In this document: positions 34,614 to 42,665 of the stretch, in pieces | Layout: each line of letters starts with the position of its first letter | Position numbering within the stretch: position 1 is the first letter of the stretch | From: Thermosipho melanesiensis BI429 | Lineage (GTDB): Bacteria; Thermotogota; Thermotogae; Thermotogales; Fervidobacteriaceae | DNA: 64,000 nt | NCBI RefSeq assembly: GCF_000016905.1 | Contig: NC_009616.1 | Coordinates: 1 to 64,000 of the forward strand | Direction of reading: 5' to 3' | The notes under the pieces: model-generated | What the model saw: the letters and a program-made list of their open reading frames with translations, nothing else | Told to the model about the DNA's origin: nothing | Databases searched by the model: none | Made by a program: the position numbers and the translations under genes

Positions 34614-35395
34614 TCTTCTCCCCTCCTTAAAATCTTCATCGCAATCTTTATACCATCACTTACCGCTATGGAAGCCTGTCTAAAATCAGGATGTGCCACA
34701 TCTCCTATCAAATAAACATCTGATGTTTTTACAAATGACAAATCAATTTTTCTACCAATTGCCAAAAGCAACTTATCAAATTTGTAAGTATTCACTGCCG
34801 TATGAATCTCAACATAATTTTTTTTATATTCTACATCCTTTATCTCTTCACCTAAATGCATATCTATTCCCAATTTTTTTGCTGTTTCAAACAATATTGG
34901 AACTGCCTTCACTTTCACATTTCTAGAAAAAATTGAAACTTTTTTCCCCTCCAACTTTGCTTTTATTGCACCATCAAATGCAACATCTCCAGCACCGTAT
35001 ATTGCAAGTGAATTAAATTCAAAAAGGTCAGTATATTCGTAGGCCACTCTTTCGTTTTCAAACCCCACTATTCTATTTGGAACAGTACCACTTGCTACAA
35101 TAATTTCATCAAAAAAATATCTTCCATTTCTTGTAACAATTTCATTTTTATTAACTGTTGTTACTTCATCAAAGACAACTTTCACATCATAAATTTTCAA
35201 ATATGAGTTCATAATCTTTACTATATCTTCTCCGGAAGTAGGTTTAAAAAGAGGAATATTTTCAACTCTCCACGCATTTCTCAATAATCCACCCAATGAT
35301 TTTTTTTCAAAAACTGTACAATCAATACCATACCGCTTTAAGAAAATTGCCGCGGAAATACCAGCAGGCCCTCCACCAACTATTCCAACTCGCAT
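34601..35395 (-). CDS. Small FAD-dependent oxidoreductase, thioredoxin-reductase-like without CxxC
   Basis: A 264-residue flavoprotein. An FAD site GIVGGGPAGISAAIFL is at the N-terminus, a second Rossmann motif IYGAGDVAFDGAIKA (about 131-145) is for NAD(P)H, and DVYLIGDVAHPD near the end is the usual second FAD contact. The redox-active CxxC of thioredoxin reductases is missing, so it should pass electrons to a partner rather than to a disulfide. It overlaps both neighbours by about 15 bases, and it may supply electrons to the adjacent radical SAM enzymes. Family is clear; role is inferred. Confidence 0.82.
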   Translation of the reverse strand: MRVGIVGGGPAGISAAIFLKRYGIDCTVFEKKSLGGLLRNAWRVENIPLFKPTSGEDIVKIMNSYLKIYDVKVVFDEVTTVNKNEIVTRNGRYFFDEIIVASGTVPNRIVGFENERVAYEYTDLFEFNSLAIYGAGDVAFDGAIKAKLEGKKVSIFSRNVKVKAVPILFETAKKLGIDMHLGEEIKDVEYKKNYVEIHTAVNTYKFDKLLLAIGRKIDLSFVKTSDVYLIGDVAHPDFRQASIAVSDGIKIAMKILRRGEDWKY

Positions 35396-35934
35396 AAAAC
35401 TTCCTCCGTTGAAGAAATAACAGCAAATCCATGAGCTAGTGATTTCAAAGATAAAAAATGATAAAATTCATCTTTGTCCCATAATGCATCTTCAACCATA
35501 ACAATATTATATCCTCTTACAAACCCACTCCTTGCGGTGGTTTCACAACATAGATGTGTCATAACTCCCGTAATTACTAAATCCTTAACAGATTTTTTTT
35601 CTAGGATTTCTTCAAGTTCTGTGTTGTAAAATGCATCATATGTATTTTTTTTGATAACATATGATGCCTTAAAATAAGGTTCTACATCCTTTACAATATT
35701 TCCCCACCACTTTTTCATTTTATCTGTTCCACCAACATGTAGTGTAGATATTACTGGATAACCTTTTTCTTCAAACTGTTTTATTAATTTCTCAATATTT
35801 CCAAAAATATTTTCAATTCCTCTCAAATATGCCAAACTTTTTTTATCAAAAAAGTAACTCTGTACATCGATTATTAAAAGAGCAGGGTTCTTTATCACAA
35901 GTGGATGCTTTTCCCTTTCTTTGAAAAACCTCAC
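35380..35934 (-). CDS. Cysteine hydrolase, isochorismatase family
   Basis: A 184-residue alpha/beta hydrolase of the isochorismatase/nicotinamidase group. The catalytic triad is visible: Asp in LLIIDVQ (about 23), a lysine near KKWWGN or KASYVIKKN, and Cys in MTHLCCETTARSGF (about 130) preceded by the cis-peptide GVMTH. Members hydrolyse amides or carbamoyl groups; the substrate here is not evident. It overlaps both flanking genes, so it belongs to the operon with two radical SAM proteins and a flavoprotein. Confidence 0.85.
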   Translation of the reverse strand: MRFFKEREKHPLVIKNPALLIIDVQSYFFDKKSLAYLRGIENIFGNIEKLIKQFEEKGYPVISTLHVGGTDKMKKWWGNIVKDVEPYFKASYVIKKNTYDAFYNTELEEILEKKSVKDLVITGVMTHLCCETTARSGFVRGYNIVMVEDALWDKDEFYHFLSLKSLAHGFAVISSTEEVLCELE

Positions 35935-36821
35935 TTCAAAATCCCCCTTGCAATCTCCTCAAGTTCTCTACTGTATTCAAAAAAGTTATATGGCATACTT
36001 CCAGGTTTTTCATTGTAGTATGGTCTTGTACAATAAGTACAACCTGACGTTAAAAAGGCGCGGCCTAGTCCTTCAATATATCCAAAATCTATCTCTTCCA
36101 AATTTTCGTTTTTAAAAACAAACACATCCCTAGAAACATGTTTTTCAAAAATTAGATACCTTGCAAGTTGAATTTTCCTATATCTTTCACTACTTGGAGA
36201 TTTTCGATGTTCAAATTTCGTACCTTTTATCGGTGTAAATGAAAACAACGCTACATTAACGTTTAAATCTTTCATTTCATAAAAAAAGTCCACGAGTTCT
36301 TTATCACTTTCTCCCATACCAACTATCACATGTGTGGTAATCTTTCCTTTATATTTTTTTGCCGCATCACTAATTAATTTCTTTGTTATTTTCAAACTTC
36401 CTCCCCTAATATTTTTAAAAAGCTCATCATTTACAACATCGACTGATAAACCTATAGTATCTACACCATATGAAAAATACTCATCAATTTCATCTAAATC
36501 TAAAGCCCTAACTGATACAGAAATTCTTTTACCCTTTAATTTTCCCAAAAGCAACCTTAAATCTTCTCTATATCCTTTATAACTTACAACTTGAAGACAA
36601 ATCCTCTTTACATTCAACTTGCTTAAATCTTCAATTGATACTTCTTTCCATATAACCCTTGATAAATATTTATTATCAACTTTTGCATTTCTTGCATGGG
36701 AACAAAAGGAACAATCAAAAACACATTTTCCATCAACCATAAAATATGCTGTATCCATCCTTACACTTTTCCTTACATATCCCAAAAGTGCCAACGTCCC
36801 ATATGATGCCCTCAATATCAT
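35931..36821 (-). CDS. Biotin-synthase-related radical SAM protein
   Basis: A 296-residue radical SAM protein with CVFDCSFC (C33, C37, C40) as the cluster motif and a second cysteine pair CTYC close to the C-terminus, followed by TRPYYNEKPGSMPYNF. The sequence resembles proteins annotated as biotin-synthase-related (COG2516-like) whose reaction is unknown. The C-terminal Cys pair could hold an auxiliary Fe-S cluster or sacrificial sulfur. The ATG at 36821 is preferred because GAGGTG lies six bases upstream; a GTG at 36830 is part of that site. It follows recG directly and overlaps the hydrolase gene by four bases. Confidence 0.8.
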   Translation of the reverse strand: MILRASYGTLALLGYVRKSVRMDTAYFMVDGKCVFDCSFCSHARNAKVDNKYLSRVIWKEVSIEDLSKLNVKRICLQVVSYKGYREDLRLLLGKLKGKRISVSVRALDLDEIDEYFSYGVDTIGLSVDVVNDELFKNIRGGSLKITKKLISDAAKKYKGKITTHVIVGMGESDKELVDFFYEMKDLNVNVALFSFTPIKGTKFEHRKSPSSERYRKIQLARYLIFEKHVSRDVFVFKNENLEEIDFGYIEGLGRAFLTSGCTYCTRPYYNEKPGSMPYNFFEYSRELEEIARGILK

Positions 36822-36831
36822 ACGTTTCACC

Positions 36832-39153
36832 TCAACCTACATCCAAAAATTCTAATCTTTCTTTGTAAATATCTTTTACATATTCTATTAAAGTTTTAAA
36901 TTTCTCTATGTTATTCACTATATACTTGGCATCTTCCCGAGCCATTAAGATAATATCTATATCGTTAATAATATCAGCTACTTTAAATTCTGGCAATCCG
37001 TGTTGTTTTACACCTAAAAATTCCCCAGGCCCTCTTAACTTTAAATCATATTCTGAAATTTTGAAACCATCATTCGTTGAAGCAAAGAAATTCAATCTTT
37101 CAAGGGTTTCCCTTGAAACATTTCCAACAGTTAAATAGCAATATGACTGCTTATTTCCTCTCCCAACTCTTCCTCTTAACTGATGCAATTGAGCTAGACC
37201 AAATCTTTCCGCGTTTTCAATAACTATTACAGTTGCTTGGGGCACATCTATCCCCACCTCTATTACACTTGTTGAAATCAATATTTTGATTTCTCCTCGC
37301 GAAAATTTGTACATTATCTCATCTTTTTCAAAATCACTCATCCTACCGTGAATTAAAGCTGTTGAAATATCTTTAAAATATTCTTCTCTAAGCTTTTCAT
37401 GCATAGAAACGGCTGATTTCACAGAAAGTTTTTCAGAATCATCTATCAATGGATAAACAATATAAGCCTGCCCGCCATTTTCAACTTCACTTATTATAAA
37501 TTTATATACTTCATCTATTTTGGTTTGATGAACAACAAAAGTTTTTATAGGTTTTCTTCCTTTAGGCATTTCATCTATTATTGAAACATCAAGATCTCCA
37601 TAAACAGAAAGTGAAAGAGTTCTTGGTATAGGAGTAGCGGTCATCACTAACGTATCTACTAATTTTCCTTTTGCAATAAGCTCTTTTCTTTGTCTTACGC
37701 CAAATCTATGTTGCTCATCAATTACAACCAATCCCAAATTTTTAAAATGCACATCTTCCTGTATTAAAGCATGAGTTCCAACAACCACATCTAAATCACC
37801 ATTTTTAAGCATTTGTTTTATCCTATTTTTCTCAGTTGTTGAAGTCGCCCCTAAAAGCAATGCTACTCTAATCCCAAATCTCGAAAGATGTTCAAACATT
37901 TTTTTAAAATTTTGAATAGCCAAAATTGAAGTTGGAACCATTACTGCAGATTGAAATCCTGCTTCATAATTATCCAAAATAGCAAGTTCAGAAACTATTG
38001 TTTTTCCTGAACCCACATCTCCTTGTAATAATCTATTCATAGGTTTATCTGATTTTAGATCTTTTTTGATCTCTTCATATGCATTTAACTGAGCATTAGT
38101 AAGCTTAAAAGGTAACTGTTTTAATAACTCAGATGATAACTTCCCTTCAAAATTCTTTGAGATACCACCTATATTTTCATTTTCCTTTTTTGAAAGAAAA
38201 AACGCAAGTTGTAAATATAATATTTCTTCATATGCTAGTCTAAAACGTGACATTTTTTGATGGTACATACTTAAAGGAAAATGCATTCCCGTATATGCTT
38301 GGTAAACATCTAAAAGCCTTCTTTTTCCTTTTAGCTCATCTGGAAGGTAATCTTTAAAATTGTAAATATTATACAAGTTTTCTTTGATTATTCTTCTAAT
38401 TACATTTTGCTTTATACCTTCTGTTAAAGAATAAACCGGCATAATCTCTCGTGAAGAATTTCCAATAACTTCTATTTCCGGATTATGGATTTCCAAAGTA
38501 CCATAGAATCCTTTTTTCACCAATCCAAATACATACACTTTCTTTCTCATCAAAGTCTTTAAAACATTTCCTATGTAATCTTGATTAAACCACTTTAAAA
38601 GAATTTGATACATTCCATCTGAAAGCACTGCACTCACAATCGAAAGTCCACTTTTTTTTATCTTTTCAACCGCGGACAAGACGCCACTAGTAACTACTTT
38701 TTCATCTTCTTTGAGTATAGGTAGAGGCATAACTTTTCTTCTATCTTCATAATCTCTTGGAAAATAATTTAATAAATCTTCAACCGTTTTAACCCCCAAT
38801 TTCATCAATTTTTCTGCTCTTTTTGGCCCTACTCCTTTTAAATACTTAACGGATAAATCAAGCTCTTTTAAATTTCCCTGCTTTTCTGCTTTGTAAACTA
38901 AATACATATCTCTAAACCTTTTAACCATTCCTGGAATAAACTTCATACGTTTTTCTATTCTTTCTCTATTCAAATGCTTCATTTTCACTATATAATCATA
39001 AAACTCCTGAAGTCTTTTAGAAACTTCAGGAATATTCTTTAAAGGATCATCTATTTTTTCAAAATTCTCCTCAAAAAATTCTATTAATTCAAAGGAATCT
39101 TTTATTCTTTCTACCTTCTCTAAAAAATCTTCTATTAAAAGTGGTATGTACAA
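36832..39153 (-). CDS. recG: ATP-dependent DNA helicase RecG
   Basis: A 773-residue branch-migration helicase that remodels stalled forks. The N-terminal region (1-100) is an additional helical domain typical of Thermotoga-type RecG. It is followed by the wedge/OB domain and the helicase core: Walker A LLQGDVGSGKT (about 378-388), DEQH box, TATPIPRTLS, and the C-terminal QLHQLRGRVGRG motif. The start is TTG with GGAG upstream. It follows an ABC ATPase gene after three bases and precedes the radical SAM operon, probably on one transcript. Confidence 0.96.
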   Translation of the reverse strand: MYIPLLIEDFLEKVERIKDSFELIEFFEENFEKIDDPLKNIPEVSKRLQEFYDYIVKMKHLNRERIEKRMKFIPGMVKRFRDMYLVYKAEKQGNLKELDLSVKYLKGVGPKRAEKLMKLGVKTVEDLLNYFPRDYEDRRKVMPLPILKEDEKVVTSGVLSAVEKIKKSGLSIVSAVLSDGMYQILLKWFNQDYIGNVLKTLMRKKVYVFGLVKKGFYGTLEIHNPEIEVIGNSSREIMPVYSLTEGIKQNVIRRIIKENLYNIYNFKDYLPDELKGKRRLLDVYQAYTGMHFPLSMYHQKMSRFRLAYEEILYLQLAFFLSKKENENIGGISKNFEGKLSSELLKQLPFKLTNAQLNAYEEIKKDLKSDKPMNRLLQGDVGSGKTIVSELAILDNYEAGFQSAVMVPTSILAIQNFKKMFEHLSRFGIRVALLLGATSTTEKNRIKQMLKNGDLDVVVGTHALIQEDVHFKNLGLVVIDEQHRFGVRQRKELIAKGKLVDTLVMTATPIPRTLSLSVYGDLDVSIIDEMPKGRKPIKTFVVHQTKIDEVYKFIISEVENGGQAYIVYPLIDDSEKLSVKSAVSMHEKLREEYFKDISTALIHGRMSDFEKDEIMYKFSRGEIKILISTSVIEVGIDVPQATVIVIENAERFGLAQLHQLRGRVGRGNKQSYCYLTVGNVSRETLERLNFFASTNDGFKISEYDLKLRGPGEFLGVKQHGLPEFKVADIINDIDIILMAREDAKYIVNNIEKFKTLIEYVKDIYKERLEFLDVG

Positions 39154-39156
39154 ACT

Positions 39157-39834
39157 TTACACTCCTTCTGATAAAATCCTTCCACTATCCATTCTAATTA
39201 TTCTATTTGCCTTTTTAGCCACATTTGGATCATGAGTTACAATAACAAAAGTTGTATTTAGTTCCCTATTCATATTCAAAATAATATCCATTATTTCCTC
39301 ACTGTTTTTTGTATCAAGAGCTCCTGTTGGTTCATCAGCCCAAACAATTTTAGGATTATTTATCAAAGCTCTTGCTATTGCAACTCTTTGTTGTTCTCCT
39401 CCGGACATCTCACTTGGATAAGCCTTTGCTCTATGAGCAATGTGAAGTTTTTCAAGCCAATCTAATGCCCTTTTTCTTACCTCACTTACTTTTAATTTTT
39501 TGGATATTAAAAGTGGTAATTCTACATTTTCAATTGCATTTAACACGGGGATTAAATTGAAAAACTGAAAAATAAATCCCATATACACAGAGCGAAATTT
39601 TGTTTTTTCCTCTTCATTCATGCCAGTTAAACTTTTCCCTAGAACTTCTACACTACCAGATGTTAGTTCATCTAACCCTGAAAGACAATTTAAAAGTGTT
39701 GTTTTACCGCACCCTGAGGGACCTAAAATCGCTACAATTTCCCCTTCTTCAATTTCAAGATTTATGTCTTTTAATGCTACAACTCTCTCCCTTTTTCCAT
39801 AAACTTTTGTAAGATTTTTTGCTTTAATAATCAT
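39157..39834 (-). CDS. ABC transporter ATPase, LolD/MacB type
   Basis: A 225-residue ATPase with Walker A GPSGCGKTT, the LolD/MacB-type signature EMSGGEQQRVAIARAL and Walker B VWADEPTGALD. Such ATPases work with MacB/FtsX-like permeases in lipoprotein or peptide extrusion, but no permease gene is adjacent. The ATG at 39834 is chosen over a GTG at 39843 for its better ribosome-site spacing (GGAGTGG). It starts the minus-strand transcript that runs into recG. Confidence 0.9.
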   Translation of the reverse strand: MIIKAKNLTKVYGKRERVVALKDINLEIEEGEIVAILGPSGCGKTTLLNCLSGLDELTSGSVEVLGKSLTGMNEEEKTKFRSVYMGFIFQFFNLIPVLNAIENVELPLLISKKLKVSEVRKRALDWLEKLHIAHRAKAYPSEMSGGEQQRVAIARALINNPKIVWADEPTGALDTKNSEEIMDIILNMNRELNTTFVIVTHDPNVAKKANRIIRMDSGRILSEGV

Positions 39835-39848
39835 AAACACCACTCCAT

Positions 39849-39876
39849 GTTATAATTTTTCATGTATATTATAACA
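39849..39876. promoter_or_regulatory. Symmetric, overlapping divergent promoters
   Basis: GTTATAAT (39849-39856) and its exact inverse ATTATAAC (39869-39876) frame 12 bases. Each is an extended -10 (TGTTATAAT) on its own strand, one for the thiamine pyrophosphokinase side and one for the ABC-ATPase/recG side. The two start sites would nearly coincide, so the polymerases exclude each other. Confidence 0.55.
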
Positions 39877-39890
39877 TTAGGAGGGATATT

Positions 39891-40502
39891 GTGAAAGCCA
39901 CTATAGTTTTAAACGGAAATACAAACGAAACTTTTATCATTAATTCAGAGACAATTATTGCAGTTGATGGTGGTGCAAAACTTTTAAAAGACAGAGGAAT
40001 TCTCCCAAAAGCTATTGTAGGAGATATGGATTCTCTTGAAAATGAAATAATAGAGTATTTCAAAAGAAAAAACGTTGAAATAGTTGTATTTCCAGCTGAA
40101 AAAGATGAAACAGATTGTGAACTAGCGATCAGATATGCCATAGAAAACGGGTATGATGAAATAGAAATAATAAATTTTTTTGGCGAAAGACTTGATATGA
40201 TATTATCATTATTTGGTTTAATGAAAAAATTCAATGTAAAAATTACTTTAAGATCGGAAAAATTAGAGTGTGGTATAATAAAAAAACAAATGGAAAAAAA
40301 AGTAAAAATTGGTGAAATATGGTCCTTTATTCCGCTTTGTAAAGCAAAATTCAATCTATATGGTTTCAAATATCAATTCAATGGGGAAATGAAAATAGAC
40401 AATCCCATAGGCGTAAGTAATGAAACCATATCAGAAAATGTAAAGATTGAAGTATTAGATGGTGAGGTGATTTATTTTAGATGGATGAAAAAACCGTTGT
40501 AA
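39891..40502 (+). CDS. Thiamine pyrophosphokinase
   Basis: A 203-residue enzyme transferring pyrophosphate from ATP to thiamine to make the cofactor TPP. The catalytic-domain motifs are AVDGGAKLL, VGDMDSL and FPAEKDETDCELAI, followed by the substrate segment FFGERLDM, a variant of the usual GGRxDH. The C-terminal third is the beta-sandwich substrate-binding domain. The GTG start follows GGAGGG. Its 3' end overlaps dxr by 22 bases, linking two enzymes that share the DXP/thiamine supply. No TPP riboswitch is seen upstream. Confidence 0.88.
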   Translation: MKATIVLNGNTNETFIINSETIIAVDGGAKLLKDRGILPKAIVGDMDSLENEIIEYFKRKNVEIVVFPAEKDETDCELAIRYAIENGYDEIEIINFFGERLDMILSLFGLMKKFNVKITLRSEKLECGIIKKQMEKKVKIGEIWSFIPLCKAKFNLYGFKYQFNGEMKIDNPIGVSNETISENVKIEVLDGEVIYFRWMKKPL

Positions 40503-41539
40503 TTTTAGGTGCCACCGGTTCAATTGGAACACAAACATTGGATGTAATAAACAAATTAAATAGCTACAAGGTTGTTGGTATCGTTTTTGGAAAAAATAAA
40601 TTACTTGGTGAAAAAATAATAAAACAATACAGTATAAAATACTATTTTTCAAAAAGACTTTCAAACGTAAGTTCTATAACTGAATTGCTGGAAAAGACAA
40701 GACCAGATATAGTCATTTCCGCAATACCAGGCTTTTACGGTGTAGTTACCTCATTTGAAGCAGCAAAACACACCAAAAGAATAGCACTTGCAAATAAAGA
40801 AGCCTTGGTATGTGCTGGTCCTTTCTTTAAAAAAGAGTGTGAAAAAAATAACGTCGAATTGATACCAGTGGATAGTGAACATTCAGCCATATTCCAAATA
40901 TTCGGAAAAAATGTTGAAAAAATTCTTATCACCGCATCTGGTGGTGCAGTAAGAAACTACAAAAACATAGAAAATTTAACACCTTCGGATATTTTAAACC
41001 ACCCAGTATGGAATATGGGACAAAAAATTACAGTTGATTCCTCAACAATGGTCAATAAAGCCTTTGAAGTGATCGAAGCATATGAATTATTTGAAGTAGA
41101 CAACATTGAAGTATTAATACATCCGACTGGAACAGTTCACGGAGCAGTATTCTATAAAGATGGCGTTGTAAAAATACATTTTGGTTTTCCAGATATGAAA
41201 ATACCAATTTCATATGCACTAACCTATCCAAATAGGTGTTACACATATAGTAAATGGCCTAAATTTTCAAGCAAAAATTTTATTTTTGAAAAAGTAGATG
41301 AAAAAAAATATCCCGCATTTTTCTATGGAAAAAAACTTATAAACAACCTTGCAAAAAGAATAGCATTTAACGCAGCAGATGAAATAGCAGTTGAAAAATT
41401 TTTGCAAGGAAAAATAAAATTTCACGAAATTTCAAAGATAATAATAAACACATGTGAAAAAATAGACGGAAATGTAAGAGATCTAAATGACATTTTTGAA
41501 TTAGACAAACTAGCTAGAAAAATTGCAAATAATTTTTAA
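40481..41539 (+). CDS. dxr: 1-deoxy-D-xylulose 5-phosphate reductoisomerase
   Basis: A 352-residue NADPH enzyme that makes MEP in isoprenoid synthesis. The N-terminal Rossmann motif GATGSIGTQTLD, the metal-binding PVDSEHSAIFQ (with D and E ligands), the ITASGGAVRN loop, and NHPVWNMGQKITVDSSTMVNKAFEVIEA are all present. It is slightly shorter than the usual 380-400 residues. The ATG at 40481 lies within the 3' end of the thiamine pyrophosphokinase gene, with GGTGAGGTGA about ten bases upstream. Confidence 0.95.
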   Translation: MDEKTVVILGATGSIGTQTLDVINKLNSYKVVGIVFGKNKLLGEKIIKQYSIKYYFSKRLSNVSSITELLEKTRPDIVISAIPGFYGVVTSFEAAKHTKRIALANKEALVCAGPFFKKECEKNNVELIPVDSEHSAIFQIFGKNVEKILITASGGAVRNYKNIENLTPSDILNHPVWNMGQKITVDSSTMVNKAFEVIEAYELFEVDNIEVLIHPTGTVHGAVFYKDGVVKIHFGFPDMKIPISYALTYPNRCYTYSKWPKFSSKNFIFEKVDEKKYPAFFYGKKLINNLAKRIAFNAADEIAVEKFLQGKIKFHEISKIIINTCEKIDGNVRDLNDIFELDKLARKIANNF

Positions 41540-41550
41540 AGTGATATAAT
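41523..41550 (+). promoter_or_regulatory. Promoter of the cobalamin riboswitch transcript
   Basis: TTGCAA (41523-41528), 16 bases, extended -10 TGATATAAT (41542-41550). It overlaps the 3' end of dxr, and transcription would start just before the riboswitch. Confidence 0.7.
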
Positions 41551-41562
41551 TATGTTAGAATA

Positions 41563-41714
41563 ATTTCCTTCTAAAAAAGGGAAGCCGGTGAAAATCCGGC
41601 GCGGGGACGCCACCGTAACCGGGGACAAAATCCACTTAAAGCCACTGGGACTATCCTGGGAAGGCGTGGAGAGTAGGTTGATCCGGAAGCCGGGATACCT
41701 TTTTTAGAAGGAAA
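41563..41714 (+). ncRNA. Cobalamin (B12) riboswitch
   Basis: The conserved B12 box and core are present: GCCGGTGAAAATCCGGCGCGG, GCCACCGTAACCGGGGAC, AGCCACTGGGACTATCCTGGG and GGAAGCCGGGATACC. The outer P1 stem is perfect over 17 base pairs (41563-41579 with 41698-41714). It precedes btuF and btuC, which take up vitamin B12 derivatives; binding of the ligand should switch them off. Confidence 0.95.
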
Positions 41715-41719
41715 GTTTA

Positions 41720-41757
41720 CCACCTTTACGATCCTTAAAGGTGGCTGATTTTCTTTT
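41720..41757 (+). terminator. Riboswitch expression-platform terminator
   Basis: CCACCTTTA (41720-41728) pairs with TAAAGGTGG (41736-41744), followed by CTGATTTTCTTTT. It lies just after the P1 stem of the cobalamin riboswitch and before btuF. Confidence 0.7.
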
Positions 41758-41783
41758 AAATATAAAAATATGGAGGTGGGGAT

Positions 41784-42665
41784 ATGAAAAAATTTTTAAC
41801 CGTTGTTATTACAATTTTGAGTATTTTGGCCTTTTCTATTTCCATTGTCGATGACGCCGGAAGATTGGTAACTTTTGATAAAGTACCAAAACGTATAGTA
41901 TCTGCTGCGCCAAGTTCTACAAAATTTTTATTGAAACTTGGTTTGGATGAAAAAATTGTAGGAGTTACCGATTGGGATGTATTTAACGCGGAAAAAATTG
42001 GTAACATGGTACCGTTAAATATCGAAAAAATACTTTCGTTAAATCCAGATGTAGTAATAACGTTTGGAGGATTCCAATTACCAGAAGTTGAAAAATTGGA
42101 GAAATTTGGTATCAAAGCTTTTGTTATCAACCCTGTTACCTTAAATGACATAGCAAGAGATATAATGTTACTTGGAAATATTTTCAAAAAAACTGAATTA
42201 GCTAAAAAAGTAAAAGATGAAATTTTATCAAAAATGAAAGATTACGGCACAAAGACAGCAAAAATTCCACTTTCAAAAAGACCAAAAGTATTTTTCACCA
42301 TAACAATCCCAAATGAGGAAACAAAAGACCTATGGACTGCCGGAACGGGATCGTATATAAATGAATTGATAACAATCGCAGGAGGAGTTAATATCTGTGC
42401 CCCATATACGGGAAACAACGGATGGTTTTCCGTTAATTGGGAATTTCTAACAATTAACGACCCAGATGTAATAATAGTTTCTGGATATGGTAATCCAGAA
42501 AAAATAAAAGAAAATATAAAATCTAACAAACTATTTTCTTCTTTAAAAGCTGTTAAAAATGACAGAATTCTTATTGTCAATGGAAACGATATTAGCTCTA
42601 TCTCCCCTGATATTATAAAATATCTGGATATTTTTTATAATTTTTTTTATGGAGGAAATAAATGA
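41784..42665 (+). CDS. btuF: Cobalamin ABC importer substrate-binding protein
   Basis: A 293-residue exported protein with a signal peptide (1-20) and no lipobox cysteine. The body is the two-lobed helical-backbone fold of BtuF-type proteins: VDDAGRLVTFDKVPKRIVS at the start, NPDVVITFG, and TAGTGSYINELITIAGG in the second lobe. Placement behind a B12 riboswitch supports corrinoid as ligand rather than iron-siderophore. GGAGGTGGGG precedes the ATG. It overlaps btuC by four bases. Confidence 0.9.
   Translation: MKKFLTVVITILSILAFSISIVDDAGRLVTFDKVPKRIVSAAPSSTKFLLKLGLDEKIVGVTDWDVFNAEKIGNMVPLNIEKILSLNPDVVITFGGFQLPEVEKLEKFGIKAFVINPVTLNDIARDIMLLGNIFKKTELAKKVKDEILSKMKDYGTKTAKIPLSKRPKVFFTITIPNEETKDLWTAGTGSYINELITIAGGVNICAPYTGNNGWFSVNWEFLTINDPDVIIVSGYGNPEKIKENIKSNKLFSSLKAVKNDRILIVNGNDISSISPDIIKYLDIFYNFFYGGNK

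Noticed and set aside
39840-39890. TPP riboswitch before thiamine pyrophosphokinase
   Set aside because: The leader is only about 30 bases and has no THI-box motifs.
39869-40369. A 166-codon frame opposite thiamine pyrophosphokinase
   Set aside because: Antisense shadow of a recognised gene; its composition is serine/isoleucine/phenylalanine-rich as expected for a complement of AT-rich coding sequence.
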